Assembly (NCBI RefSeq): GCF_050632385.1
Contig: NZ_CP192599.1
Coordinates: 2,914,001 to 2,978,000, forward strand
DNA from: Humitalea sp050632385
GTDB taxonomy: Bacteria; Pseudomonadota; Alphaproteobacteria; Acetobacterales; Acetobacteraceae
Direction of reading: 5' to 3'
DNA: 64,000 nt
Below, one piece after another: positions 28,653 through 36,963 of this stretch. Every line of letters begins with the position of its first letter. Positions within the stretch are counted from its first letter, which is position 1. The notes under the pieces are model-generated. The model was not told the DNA's origin, did no database searches, and worked only from the letters and a program-made list of their open reading frames with translations. Position numbers and translations under genes: made by a program.

Positions 28653-30863
28653 ATGGCTTTCGAGACTGTCGGGAAATACGAGATCCGCGGCCGCCTCGGC
28701 GCCGGCGCCATGGGCGTCGTGCTGGATGCCTGGGATCCGGTGATCGAGCGCCGCGCGGCGCTGAAGATCCTCAAGAAGCCTCCGGCGGGCGATGTCGAGG
28801 GCGCCGAATCCCTCGCCCGCTTCAAGCGCGAGGCCCAGGCCGCGGGGCGCCTGACGCATCCGAACATCGTCGCCGTCTATGACTATGGCGAGGATGGCGA
28901 GAATGCCTGGATCGCCATGGAACTCGTCGAAGGCGGGTCGCTGAAGGACATCCTGGACCGCGGCGAGCGCTTTCCGCTGCCCGAGGTCGGGCGGATCATG
29001 GACCAGACCCTGGCCGGGCTGGACTACAGCCACAAGCGCGGCGTCGTGCATCGCGACATCAAGCCCGCCAACATCATGCTGGCCGCCGACCGCACCATCA
29101 AGATCGCCGACTTCGGCATCGCGCGGCTGGAAAACTCGTCGATGACCCAGGTCGGCACGGTCATGGGCACGCCATCCTACATGGCGCCGGAGCAGTTGCG
29201 CGGCGAGACGGTGGATGCGCGCGCCGACATCTGGGCGTCGGGCGTGATGCTCTATCAGTTGCTGACCGGGGAAAAGCCGTTCGAGGGCGGGTTCTCCTCC
29301 GTCATGCACAAGGCGATCCATACCGAACCGACGCCGCCTTCGTCGCTGGCGGTGACGGCGCCGCGCGCCTTCGATGCGGTGATCTCCAAGGCGCTGGCCA
29401 AGCGGCCGGAAGACCGCTGGGCGAGTGCGGCCGCCTTCGCCGATGCGATCCGGACCGCGATGACCGCGCCGTCCCAGCCGGCGCCCCTGCCGATGGCTGA
29501 TTCGGATGCGACGATCGTGGCGGGCAGCACCCGCCCGCCCGCCGCGGCACCGCCGGCCCAGGCCCAGGCCAAGACCCCAGCCAAGACCGGCGAGGCACCC
29601 AGGAAGGGATCGCCGGTGCTGATGATCGGTGGCGGCGTCGCGGTGGCCGGGGCGGCGGCTGTCGCGGCCTTCCTGATGCTGCGTCCGGTGCCAGACCCGT
29701 CGCCGGTGCCGCCCAGCCAGATCGCGCTGCAACAGCCCCCGACGCCGCCGGCGCCCCCGGTCGTCACGATCCAGCCGCCGGCCCCCACCGCCCCCGTGCT
29801 GGCCCCCGTGGCGCCGGCCCTGCTGCAACCAGTACCGCAGCAGCCCGCGCCCCCCATCCTGGCACCGGTCGTGCCGCCAACGCCCACGCAGCCGGTGCCG
29901 ACCCCGGTGCAGCAGGCCCCCGTGGCGACCCCGCCGGTTCCGGTGCAACAGGCCCCGGTGCAACAGGCCCCAGTTCAGCAGACGCCGGTGCAGCAGACCC
30001 CGGTGCAGCCGGCCCCGATCCAACCAGCCCCGCTGGCGCAGGCCCCTGTCGAACCGCCAGCCGCCCAGAAGCCGCCGGTGGAACAAGCGCCCCCGCCCGT
30101 CGTCGCCATGCCGCAGCGCCCGCCCGCGCCCCAGGTCTCGCCAGCCCCGCCGCCGCCATTGTTGACGCCCAGCGCGCCGCCGCAGCAACTGGCGCTGGTA
30201 CAACCGCCGCGGCTGGATTTCGCGGCCGCGGCCGCGGCCGCCGCCGCCGCCCCGTCCTGCGCGCTGATCGCCGCCGGTTCGACCGCCAATGGCCTCACCT
30301 TGCGCGGCGTCGCCCGGCGCGGCGACGACGCGGCCATCCGCCGCGCGCTGAACGCGCGCGACATCCCCCTTTCGGCGGTCAGCCTGGGGGTCCAGTCCTT
30401 CGATGGCCCCTATTGCGCCAGCTTCGACACGCTGCGCCCGGTCCTGGCCGCGCCCGATGCGGCGCCCCAGGTCGGCGTCATCGGATCGATGCCGCTGATC
30501 AAGGGCCAGTTACTGCGCTTCGACGTGACCATGCCATCCTGGCCGGCGCATCTGTACGTCGCCTATTTCATGGCCTCGGGGGAGGTCGCGCATCTGGTGC
30601 CCTCCGCCGCCCATGGGCCGGGTGCCACCGTGCGCCTGGGCGAACCGCGCGCCGGCTTCCCGGGTTGGGAGGTGGACGAACCCTTCGGCACCGACCTGCT
30701 GGTCGCGGTCGCGAGCGAGCGGCCGCTGTTCGGCACCAACCGCCCGCTGGTGGAGCCGCAAGCCGACTACATCGCCGCCCTGTCGGCGGCGTTGAACGCG
30801 GCCCGCCAGGCCGGCAGCCGCGTCGCCATCCGGCCGCTGGTGATCGAAACCGCCGCGCGCTGA
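28653..30863 (+). CDS. Membrane-anchored Ser/Thr protein kinase with C-terminal DUF4384-like domain (PpkA/StkD-like)
   Basis: This 736-aa protein has an intact kinase domain in residues about 8-270: glycine loop GRLGAGAMG, Lys38, the catalytic loop HRDIKPAN (Asp135) and DFG at Asp153. A linker carries a transmembrane helix at about 325-344. A proline- and glutamine-rich stretch (348-520, repeated PVQQA/PVQQT) and a polyalanine run follow. The C-terminal part (about 536-736) matches DUF4384 in LYVAYFMASGEVAHLVP and DEPFGTDLLVAVASERPL. The kinase is thus cytoplasmic and the C-terminus periplasmic. Similar kinases regulate T6SS assembly through an FHA protein. None is in the window, so its role here rests on position. 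It is on its own plus-strand unit, convergent with the metallopeptidase gene. Confidence 0.93.
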   Translation: MAFETVGKYEIRGRLGAGAMGVVLDAWDPVIERRAALKILKKPPAGDVEGAESLARFKREAQAAGRLTHPNIVAVYDYGEDGENAWIAMELVEGGSLKDILDRGERFPLPEVGRIMDQTLAGLDYSHKRGVVHRDIKPANIMLAADRTIKIADFGIARLENSSMTQVGTVMGTPSYMAPEQLRGETVDARADIWASGVMLYQLLTGEKPFEGGFSSVMHKAIHTEPTPPSSLAVTAPRAFDAVISKALAKRPEDRWASAAAFADAIRTAMTAPSQPAPLPMADSDATIVAGSTRPPAAAPPAQAQAKTPAKTGEAPRKGSPVLMIGGGVAVAGAAAVAAFLMLRPVPDPSPVPPSQIALQQPPTPPAPPVVTIQPPAPTAPVLAPVAPALLQPVPQQPAPPILAPVVPPTPTQPVPTPVQQAPVATPPVPVQQAPVQQAPVQQTPVQQTPVQPAPIQPAPLAQAPVEPPAAQKPPVEQAPPPVVAMPQRPPAPQVSPAPPPPLLTPSAPPQQLALVQPPRLDFAAAAAAAAAAPSCALIAAGSTANGLTLRGVARRGDDAAIRRALNARDIPLSAVSLGVQSFDGPYCASFDTLRPVLAAPDAAPQVGVIGSMPLIKGQLLRFDVTMPSWPAHLYVAYFMASGEVAHLVPSAAHGPGATVRLGEPRAGFPGWEVDEPFGTDLLVAVASERPLFGTNRPLVEPQADYIAALSAALNAARQAGSRVAIRPLVIETAAR

Positions 30864-30875
30864 CGCGGCGGCGGG

Positions 30876-31868
30876 TCAGGGTTCGGCGGGCGCGCCCGCG
30901 CGCAGCATGGCGCGCAGAGTGTCGGCCTGTGCATCGCTCCAGCCCAGGTCGCGGGCCGGATCGAAGAAGCGCCGATCGGGGGTATAGAGCAGATAGGCCA
31001 TGGCCTCGTTGGCCATCAGTTCCTCCTGCGTCGTGTCGTAGCCGTCCTCGGCCAGGAAGCGCCGGATCGCGGCGCGTTCCGCATCCTGGAAGCCACGTTC
31101 CCAGACCCGCACCACATGCGCCGCGAAGAAGGGCATGGTGAAGAACTGGCCATGGCCGAGTTCGTGCAGCAGCACGCTGTCGCGGATCGCCGCATCGACG
31201 TGGTCGCCTTCAGCCACCACCGTCAGGAAGGCCGTGTCGCGGGATGCATCGATCTGGCGGGACAGCGCCAATTGCTCGGCCACCCAGGCTTCTTGCGGGT
31301 TCAGGCGCAGTTCGGCCTGCGCCGCCAGGGTGAACAGCCGCACCAGGTCGCTGCCACGGTAATTATGCCCAAAGTACCAATTGGCGGGCGTGCGCCGATC
31401 GGCCCGGATCGCCGCCGCGAGGTCCTGATCATCCAGCACGCGGTCACGCGGCGTGCGGGCTTTTTCCAGCAGGGCGGCGGCGCGGTTCATCGCCTGGCCC
31501 TGGGCATCCAGGCTGGGGAAATCGAGCACCCAGACCAGCGGATTGGCGGACCAGCGCATCGCTGTCGGAACCCTCGCGCGATGGGCCAGCAATGCCGCGC
31601 GGTCCAACAGCGGCGGGCCTTCGGGCGGCAGGACCGCCGCGGGCGGGGTGACCGCCGGCGGCGCATCCGGGATATCGGCGATCATGGGGCCCGCCGCCCG
31701 GCGGGACCACCACCAGGCACCACCGGCCGCACCGGCGGCACCAAGGCAAAGCCCGCAGATCAGGGCGCGCCGGCCGTGCCGGTGCGGCGGCGCCGCTTCT
31801 GGCGCCGTCAGCGACGCCGCGACGGCGGGCGACAGGCGAACGGTGGCATCGTCATCGGGGGCCATCAC
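30876..31868 (-). CDS. Membrane-anchored putative zinc metallopeptidase (HELGH motif), T6SS-linked
   Basis: This 330-aa protein has a short acidic cytoplasmic start (MMAPDDDATVRLSP), one transmembrane helix near residues 35-52 (ALICGLCLGAAGAAGGAWWW), a proline-rich stretch, then a globular part. The zinc-binding HExxH motif is present as HELGH with His235, Glu236 and His239. A downstream helix (EELMANEAMAYLL near residue 285) could supply a third ligand. The orientation (few residues inside, bulk outside) suggests a periplasmic enzyme, perhaps acting on the cell wall or an envelope protein. I do not recognise the family. It is the last gene of the minus-strand T6SS unit, 95 bases after the ompA-like gene. 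An immunity-type or effector role is possible but unsupported. Confidence 0.7.
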   Translation of the reverse strand: MMAPDDDATVRLSPAVAASLTAPEAAPPHRHGRRALICGLCLGAAGAAGGAWWWSRRAAGPMIADIPDAPPAVTPPAAVLPPEGPPLLDRAALLAHRARVPTAMRWSANPLVWVLDFPSLDAQGQAMNRAAALLEKARTPRDRVLDDQDLAAAIRADRRTPANWYFGHNYRGSDLVRLFTLAAQAELRLNPQEAWVAEQLALSRQIDASRDTAFLTVVAEGDHVDAAIRDSVLLHELGHGQFFTMPFFAAHVVRVWERGFQDAERAAIRRFLAEDGYDTTQEELMANEAMAYLLYTPDRRFFDPARDLGWSDAQADTLRAMLRAGAPAEP

Positions 31869-31963
31869 GTCCGCCTAACCCATCGCAGGGCGGGCCGTGG
31901 CCCACCCATCGATGGCATGCCGTCACCCAGCCACCGGATCATGGTGCAACGCGCGCCAAGCCA

Positions 31964-32719
31964 TCAGCTGCCGAGGTTCAGCACCTGGACCCGGCGGTTG
32001 CGCTGCTCCGGCACCTGATCGGGCGTCGCGATCAGCAACTGGCTTTCGCCGAGGCCGACGGCTTCAAGCCGCACGGGGGCGACGTTGTACTGCCGGATCA
32101 GGTAGTCGCGCACGGCTTCGGCCCGGCGCTTCGACAAGGCGGCGTTCAGCGCGGAATCGCCGACGGTGTCGGTATGACCCTCGATCCGGAAGCGGAAGGG
32201 GGCCAGCGCCGGGTCGTTCAGCGCGCGGCCGAGCGGGGCGATCGCCGCGATCGCGGCCGGGCTCAGCGTGGCCGACCCACTGGGGAAATTCACCGTCAGC
32301 GAGGCCGCGGCGACGCCGGCCGGGGCCGTCGTCTCACGAATTTCAGACGGCGGTGCCGCCGGGCGCGGGCTGGCGGCAGCCGCGCGCGGGGGCGGCGGCG
32401 CCACGGCGGCCGGCGGGGTCGAGGTGCCCGTATCGGTGCCGGGCATCCGAATGCCGCGCGTGCCGCCGTCGGGGTTCAACTGCTGGATATACTCGGGCGT
32501 GGTGGACTGCGCCGGCACCACCGGAGCGGCGGGGGCCGCCGTGCCGACATCGCTGCCCGGCATGCGGATGCCGCGCGTGGTGCTGCCGCCGGTGGAGGGC
32601 CGCAGGCGGTTGATCAGGTCGAGGGCCGCGGGGTCGGTCTGGGCCATGGCCGGAGCGGCCGCGGGAAGGGCCGCCAGGCCGTAGAGGGCGGCGGAAGCGA
32701 GAAGCAGGGCGCGAAACAT
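31964..32719 (-). CDS. OmpA-family protein with peptidoglycan-binding C-terminal domain
   Basis: The 251-aa protein has a signal peptide ending PAMAQ near residue 27. A variable region follows with a duplicated motif, RGIRMPGSDVGT and RGIRMPGTDTGT, each preceded by a short helix. After a proline/alanine-rich linker comes an OmpA C-terminal domain (about residues 140-251) with IEGHTDTVGDSALNAALSKRR, the peptidoglycan-contact segment. It probably fixes part of the envelope, perhaps the T6SS baseplate or membrane complex, to peptidoglycan. A GGGAG lies six bases before the ATG at 32719, so I prefer that over the ATG at 32725. It lies just after the methyltransferase pair in the same direction. 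Confidence 0.88.
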   Translation of the reverse strand: MFRALLLASAALYGLAALPAAAPAMAQTDPAALDLINRLRPSTGGSTTRGIRMPGSDVGTAAPAAPVVPAQSTTPEYIQQLNPDGGTRGIRMPGTDTGTSTPPAAVAPPPPRAAAASPRPAAPPSEIRETTAPAGVAAASLTVNFPSGSATLSPAAIAAIAPLGRALNDPALAPFRFRIEGHTDTVGDSALNAALSKRRAEAVRDYLIRQYNVAPVRLEAVGLGESQLLIATPDQVPEQRNRRVQVLNLGS

Positions 32720-32768
32720 GAACATCTCCCGATTGGGTTAGACCCAGCCTATCACGGAATTTCTTACG

Positions 32769-34232
32769 CTACAGGATGCCAAGTCCCCTCCACACGGGGA
32801 ATCGTTCAGCCAGAAGTCCTTCGATGCGCGCGGCGGCGCGGGCATGCCCCGCCGCATCCAGGCCCGGGCGTAGCCGGACCGCCAGATCGGGCGCCTCCGC
32901 CCGGCCGGCGTCCAGGATCGCCCCCACCAGGGCCAGGTCCAACGCCGAACAGGCAAGCCCGCCGCCCGCCACTGGGGCCGCCAGGGCGAATTGCCCGCCA
33001 GCCTCGCCGGCAGCGGCCAGCATGGCGGCGGCGGCCTGGTTGAAGCGCCTGGCCGGCGCCACCGGCCCCGCCCAGGCGGCGGCGGGCAGCACCGCGCCGC
33101 TGCCCTCCAGCAGCACCAGCAGATCGGCGGGATCGATCGCGGGGCCGAGGCGCCGCAGATCGCCCAGGCGGCAAACCCCCTGCGCCAGGGCCGCGGCCAT
33201 CGGCGCCCAGGCCTCGGCCGGCAGGCCCGCGATGCCGGTGGGCGTGGTCAGGCGTGGTCCCTCCCCCCGCACCACTGACGCGGCCACGAGCAGGAGGCGG
33301 TCCAGCGCCGCGCTCCGGTCGATCGGCCGGGGACCGCGTTGAAAGACATCGGCGCGGAACGGGCGTGCGAGACACAGGTCCTTCAGGACCTCATCCCCCG
33401 CGATACCGGCCATGGCCGCGGCCTGTCCGGGGCTGAAGACCATCGCCGGCCGGTGTTCGAACAAATTGGCGCTGCCGACAAAGGACAGCCGGGCCGGCGC
33501 CAGCGCCGCGCAGAGATCGGCTTGGAACACCGGGCGCCAATGGTCGGTCAGGAATTCGTGGGCGAGGAACGCCGGCTCCAACCCGCTCGCCGGGTCCAGG
33601 ATGCGTTGCAGCATGGCGGTGCGCGGCAGGTGGTGCGGCGCGGTCGCGGCCAGGTGCCGGATGGCCTCGACCGCCGCCGCCGCGCGTTCGGCCGAACCAC
33701 CCGGGGCCGCGCCGGCAAAATGCCGGAACAGCCGTTGCAGGGCGAAATCCGGCGCCGCCCCCGGCAGCGCGTTGTAGCCGAGGTAGGCGATCCCCCCTGG
33801 CTTCAGCCGCCGCGCCAGCAGGCGGACGATCCCCGCCCGCACGGCATCGGAGACCCAGGTCCAGACCCCATGCACCATGACGACATCGAGCAGGGGCCAG
33901 GCGTCGATCGCGGCATCGGACAGGGTGCCGAGATCGGCCTCGACAAAGCGCGCGTTGGGCAGGGCGGCGCGGGCCGCCAGGTCGCGTGCTTCGGCGATGT
34001 GGCCCGGGTTGTGGTCCAGGCCGATGACCGTCCAGCCAGGATTGGCCGCGGCCAGGACGCCCGCGGCGAACCCACGGCCGCAACCGATGTCGGCCACGAC
34101 CATCTCGGCACGCGGTTGCCAGTCCACGCCGGCCAGGGCGCAGACAAGCCCCGCATGCAGCGGCGTCTGCGCCGCCTGCCAGGCGATGCCATAGGTCGTG
34201 TCGGTCGGGTAGCCGCCGTTCCAGCCGGTCAC
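32769..34232 (-). CDS. SAM-dependent methyltransferase with methyltransferase regulatory domain (paralog 1)
   Basis: This 487-aa protein has a class I SAM-binding fold at its N-terminus with motif I DIGCGRGF at residues 48-55, GLDHNP as motif II and a conserved GVWTWVSDAVRAGIVRLLAR stretch. A middle part containing FLTDHWRPVF matches proteins annotated with a methyltransferase regulatory domain (PF10119). It is a close paralog of the next gene upstream (34243-35730), sharing most motifs along its length. I start it at the GTG at 34232 because this aligns residue for residue with the paralog's ATG; a TTG at 34238 is also open. The substrate is unknown. Some members of this family methylate lysines of surface proteins (rickettsial PKMT enzymes). 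Confidence 0.88.
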   Translation of the reverse strand: MTGWNGGYPTDTTYGIAWQAAQTPLHAGLVCALAGVDWQPRAEMVVADIGCGRGFAAGVLAAANPGWTVIGLDHNPGHIAEARDLAARAALPNARFVEADLGTLSDAAIDAWPLLDVVMVHGVWTWVSDAVRAGIVRLLARRLKPGGIAYLGYNALPGAAPDFALQRLFRHFAGAAPGGSAERAAAAVEAIRHLAATAPHHLPRTAMLQRILDPASGLEPAFLAHEFLTDHWRPVFQADLCAALAPARLSFVGSANLFEHRPAMVFSPGQAAAMAGIAGDEVLKDLCLARPFRADVFQRGPRPIDRSAALDRLLLVAASVVRGEGPRLTTPTGIAGLPAEAWAPMAAALAQGVCRLGDLRRLGPAIDPADLLVLLEGSGAVLPAAAWAGPVAPARRFNQAAAAMLAAAGEAGGQFALAAPVAGGGLACSALDLALVGAILDAGRAEAPDLAVRLRPGLDAAGHARAAARIEGLLAERFPVWRGLGIL

Positions 34233-34242
34233 CGGCAAGCGC

Positions 34243-35730
34243 TTAGACGATGCCGAAGCGCTTCCAGACCGGTGTCCGCTCCTCGAGGATTTCGGCGATC
34301 ACCGCGGCGCCGCGGCGCAACCCCTCCTCATCCAGGTTCGGCAGCAGGCGCAGCGCCAGGGTTTCCGGCGGCGGCGGCGTGCCGGCCGCGACATCGGGGT
34401 CCACCGCGACGGCGAGTTCGAGCGAGGTGCATGGCACACCACCGGCCGCGACCGGTGAGGCCAGGGCGAATTGCCCACGGCCGACGCCGCCCTCGGCATA
34501 GGTATCGGCGGCGACGCGGTTGTAGCGCTGGGTTTCGGGCGTCGGGCCGCTGTCGCGCAACACCGGCATCACCACGCCGCAGCCATCCAGCATGGCCAGC
34601 AGTTCGGCCGGGTTGGGTTTCCGCCCCTCCGGCAGGCTGCGCAGGTAGCCGAGGGTCTGCGGCCCCTCCAGCAAGGCCTTGGAGATCGGCTCCCACATTT
34701 GCGGGGTCAGTTCGGCGATTCCGACCTGGACGACGATCTTCAACTCCGGCGGAATCACGCCACGGCAGAGTGCCACCGGAATACGGTCCAGTGCGGCGAC
34801 ATGATCGGTCCGGCGCAGTCCGCGCACGAAGATGTCGCGGCGGAACGGCCGCGCCATGCACAGGTCCTTCATGAACTCGCGCGACGGGCCGCTTGGCATG
34901 CGCTCGAACACCTCGCGCTGCTCGGTGCCAAAGATCAGGTCCGGGATATTCTCGGACAGCGTCGCGCTTGTCGCGAATTCCAGCTTGGCGGGGGCCAGGG
35001 CCGCGCAAAGATCCTCGTGGAAGACGGGGCGCCAGTGGTCCGTCAGGAACTCATGCGCGAGATAGGCGCCATCGATGGGGGTGTCGTCCTCGGCAATGCG
35101 CTTGAGCATCGGGGTTTCATAAAGCTGGCGCGGCTTGGTCGCGTGCAGCGCCTTGACCGTGTCCATCGCGGCATGGGCGCGCTGGTTGGAATTGCCCGTG
35201 GACTGCAGCGCCGAGACGTGCCGGAACAGCCGTTGCAGCGCCATGTCCCGGCCGAAGCCCGGCAGCGCGTTGTAGCCGAAATAGGCGATCCCCCCCGGTT
35301 TCAGCCGTCGCGCCAGCAGCCGCACGATGCCGGCCCGCACATCATCGCCGACCCAGGTCCAGACGCCGTGCAGCATGGCGACATCGATCAAGGGGATGCG
35401 GTCCATCTCGGCCTCGGTCATCGACGCAAGGTCTGCCTCGACGAAGATCGCATTGGCCAGGGCCGCGCGTTCGGCGACACCGGCGGCCTCGGCAATTTGG
35501 GCCGGATTGTAGTCCAGTCCCACGACCGTCCAGCCAGGGTTCGACGCGGCCAGGGTATTGACCGAAAAGCCCCGGCCGCAGCCGATATCGACCACGGTCA
35601 TGTCCGGGCGGGGTTGCCATTCCACGCCGACCATGGCGCAGGCCAGCGCCAGATGCGCCGGCGCCTGACCGGCCTGATAGGAGACGGTGTAAAGGCTGTC
35701 GGCAACGTAGCCGCGGCTCCACTCGGTCAT
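34243..35730 (-). CDS. SAM-dependent methyltransferase with methyltransferase regulatory domain (paralog 2)
   Basis: The 495-aa product starts MTEWSRGYVADSLY at 35730. An open frame extends to 36402 but crosses tssG on the same strand and lacks family similarity. Motif I DIGCGRGF sits at residues 48-55. It is followed by GLDYNPAQIAEA, GVWTWVGDDVRAGIVRLLARR and AHEFLTDHWRPVFHEDLC, all shared with the paralog downstream. It lies 53 bases after tssG and ten bases before the paralog start, so both belong to the T6SS operon. The pair looks like a tandem duplication that has since diverged. A substrate among T6SS or surface proteins is an inference. Confidence 0.88.
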   Translation of the reverse strand: MTEWSRGYVADSLYTVSYQAGQAPAHLALACAMVGVEWQPRPDMTVVDIGCGRGFSVNTLAASNPGWTVVGLDYNPAQIAEAAGVAERAALANAIFVEADLASMTEAEMDRIPLIDVAMLHGVWTWVGDDVRAGIVRLLARRLKPGGIAYFGYNALPGFGRDMALQRLFRHVSALQSTGNSNQRAHAAMDTVKALHATKPRQLYETPMLKRIAEDDTPIDGAYLAHEFLTDHWRPVFHEDLCAALAPAKLEFATSATLSENIPDLIFGTEQREVFERMPSGPSREFMKDLCMARPFRRDIFVRGLRRTDHVAALDRIPVALCRGVIPPELKIVVQVGIAELTPQMWEPISKALLEGPQTLGYLRSLPEGRKPNPAELLAMLDGCGVVMPVLRDSGPTPETQRYNRVAADTYAEGGVGRGQFALASPVAAGGVPCTSLELAVAVDPDVAAGTPPPPETLALRLLPNLDEEGLRRGAAVIAEILEERTPVWKRFGIV

Positions 35731-35783
35731 GTTCTGGTCGTATCCTCGGTTGGTGGAACATCGTGCAGCGGTCAGGCGGCACG

Positions 35784-36941
35784 CTACATCGGGGGTGGGC
35801 GAAGATAGGCGTCGGTGGCGGGGCTGCGGCGTGGTGTTGAGCAGCCCATCCACGAGGTCAGCCCAAGCCGCCCCGCGCCGGCACCGCCCAGGATCGTCGC
35901 CGGCACGCTGGACGGCGACAGGATGGGATTGAGCACGAATTCCTGCTCCGGTCCCACGAACAGCCGCGTGAGGTCGCAGAGACGTGCGAAGAGCGGCCGC
36001 CCCGGCAGCAGCCCGGCAAAGGCCGCCGCATCCATCGGCCCGAGCCGGATGATGAAGCGCGCCTGCGGGTCCCAGACCTGCGCCCCGGCGGCGGCATCGA
36101 CGCCGAGGGCTGCGAAGGCGCGGCCCATGCGGGATTGTTCGGTCGCCGGCAGGCGCAGCCAGCCGCCGGCGAATTCCTCGATCGTCACCTCGCTGCCGGC
36201 TTCCTCGGCCAGCATGGCGCGCAGGCGTTCGACGCTGCGCGTGCGGGCCGCGAGATGCCCCGCGTGGTAGCGCAGCGCCGCGGCCGGCACCGCCAGCCGC
36301 CCGTCCAGCCCCGGGGTATGCAGCCCGATCGCGGCATCCAGCGCGCGTTCGGCCGGCACCGGGTCGCGCGCCGGGCGGTACTTGCTGCCGGCACGGACCC
36401 ACATGCCGGTGAAGCGCCGCGCCAGCATGTCGAAGAAGGCTTGCAGCGCGCGGCTGCGCTTGCGCAATTCGGCGCCGGTCGTGGCGGTGTAGTGGCGCGG
36501 CAAGGTGCCGCCCGGCCCGATCAGCCCAAAGGTCGGCGCGGTCAGTTCGCCAGTCGCGGGATCGGCCGCAGCGACCTCCGACAGCGGCAGGCCGAGCCGT
36601 GCGACGGTGCGGTAGGGCAGCGTGACCGGGTCCTTCCCCGGCGCGATGACGAAGGACGCCTGGTCCAGGTCGAAGCGCCCGGGTTCCGCGACCAAGCGGG
36701 CGAGCGGGCTCATCGCCGGCGCGGGCCGCCAGGCGGGCGTGGCGGGGGGGGCCGGAAGGCTGGGGGCCGGCGGGGTGGGCGCCGGTGGGGATGCCAGCAC
36801 GGCGGCCAGGGCCTCGGCGTCGGATGGCGGCGGGCTCGCCAGCATCGCGGACAGCGTCTCCGCATCCGTTGGCGCGGGCGCCGCATCCGGCGGCGGGCGC
36901 CGCGTCGGCGGCAGCGTGGCGTCGGGATCGTCCCCCATCAT
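35784..36941 (-). CDS. tssG: T6SS baseplate protein TssG (ImpH/VasB)
   Basis: The 385-aa protein is a TssG-type baseplate subunit. Its core (from about residue 75) shows RFDLDQASFVIAP, TAPTFGLIGPGGTLPRHYT, AFFDMLARRFTGMW and a late FAGLLPGRPLFARLCDL segment. It would join TssF, TssE and TssK in the baseplate. Before the core there is a 70-residue low-complexity extension with two imperfect copies of DAETLSAMLASPP/DAEALAAVLASPP. The neighbouring tssF stop lies just ahead of the start. I chose the ATG at 36941 (MMGDDPDATL) because the longer open frame overlaps tssF extensively. The extension may be a flexible or regulated tail. Confidence 0.92.
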   Translation of the reverse strand: MMGDDPDATLPPTRRPPPDAAPAPTDAETLSAMLASPPPSDAEALAAVLASPPAPTPPAPSLPAPPATPAWRPAPAMSPLARLVAEPGRFDLDQASFVIAPGKDPVTLPYRTVARLGLPLSEVAAADPATGELTAPTFGLIGPGGTLPRHYTATTGAELRKRSRALQAFFDMLARRFTGMWVRAGSKYRPARDPVPAERALDAAIGLHTPGLDGRLAVPAAALRYHAGHLAARTRSVERLRAMLAEEAGSEVTIEEFAGGWLRLPATEQSRMGRAFAALGVDAAAGAQVWDPQARFIIRLGPMDAAAFAGLLPGRPLFARLCDLTRLFVGPEQEFVLNPILSPSSVPATILGGAGAGRLGLTSWMGCSTPRRSPATDAYLRPPPM

Positions 36942-36963
36942 CAGCCGCGCGCCAAAGCCATCG

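Noticed and set aside
35731..36402. N-terminal extension of the second methyltransferase
   Set aside because: It overlaps tssG on the same strand, is arginine-rich and has no similarity to the paralog, which aligns exactly from the ATG at 35730.
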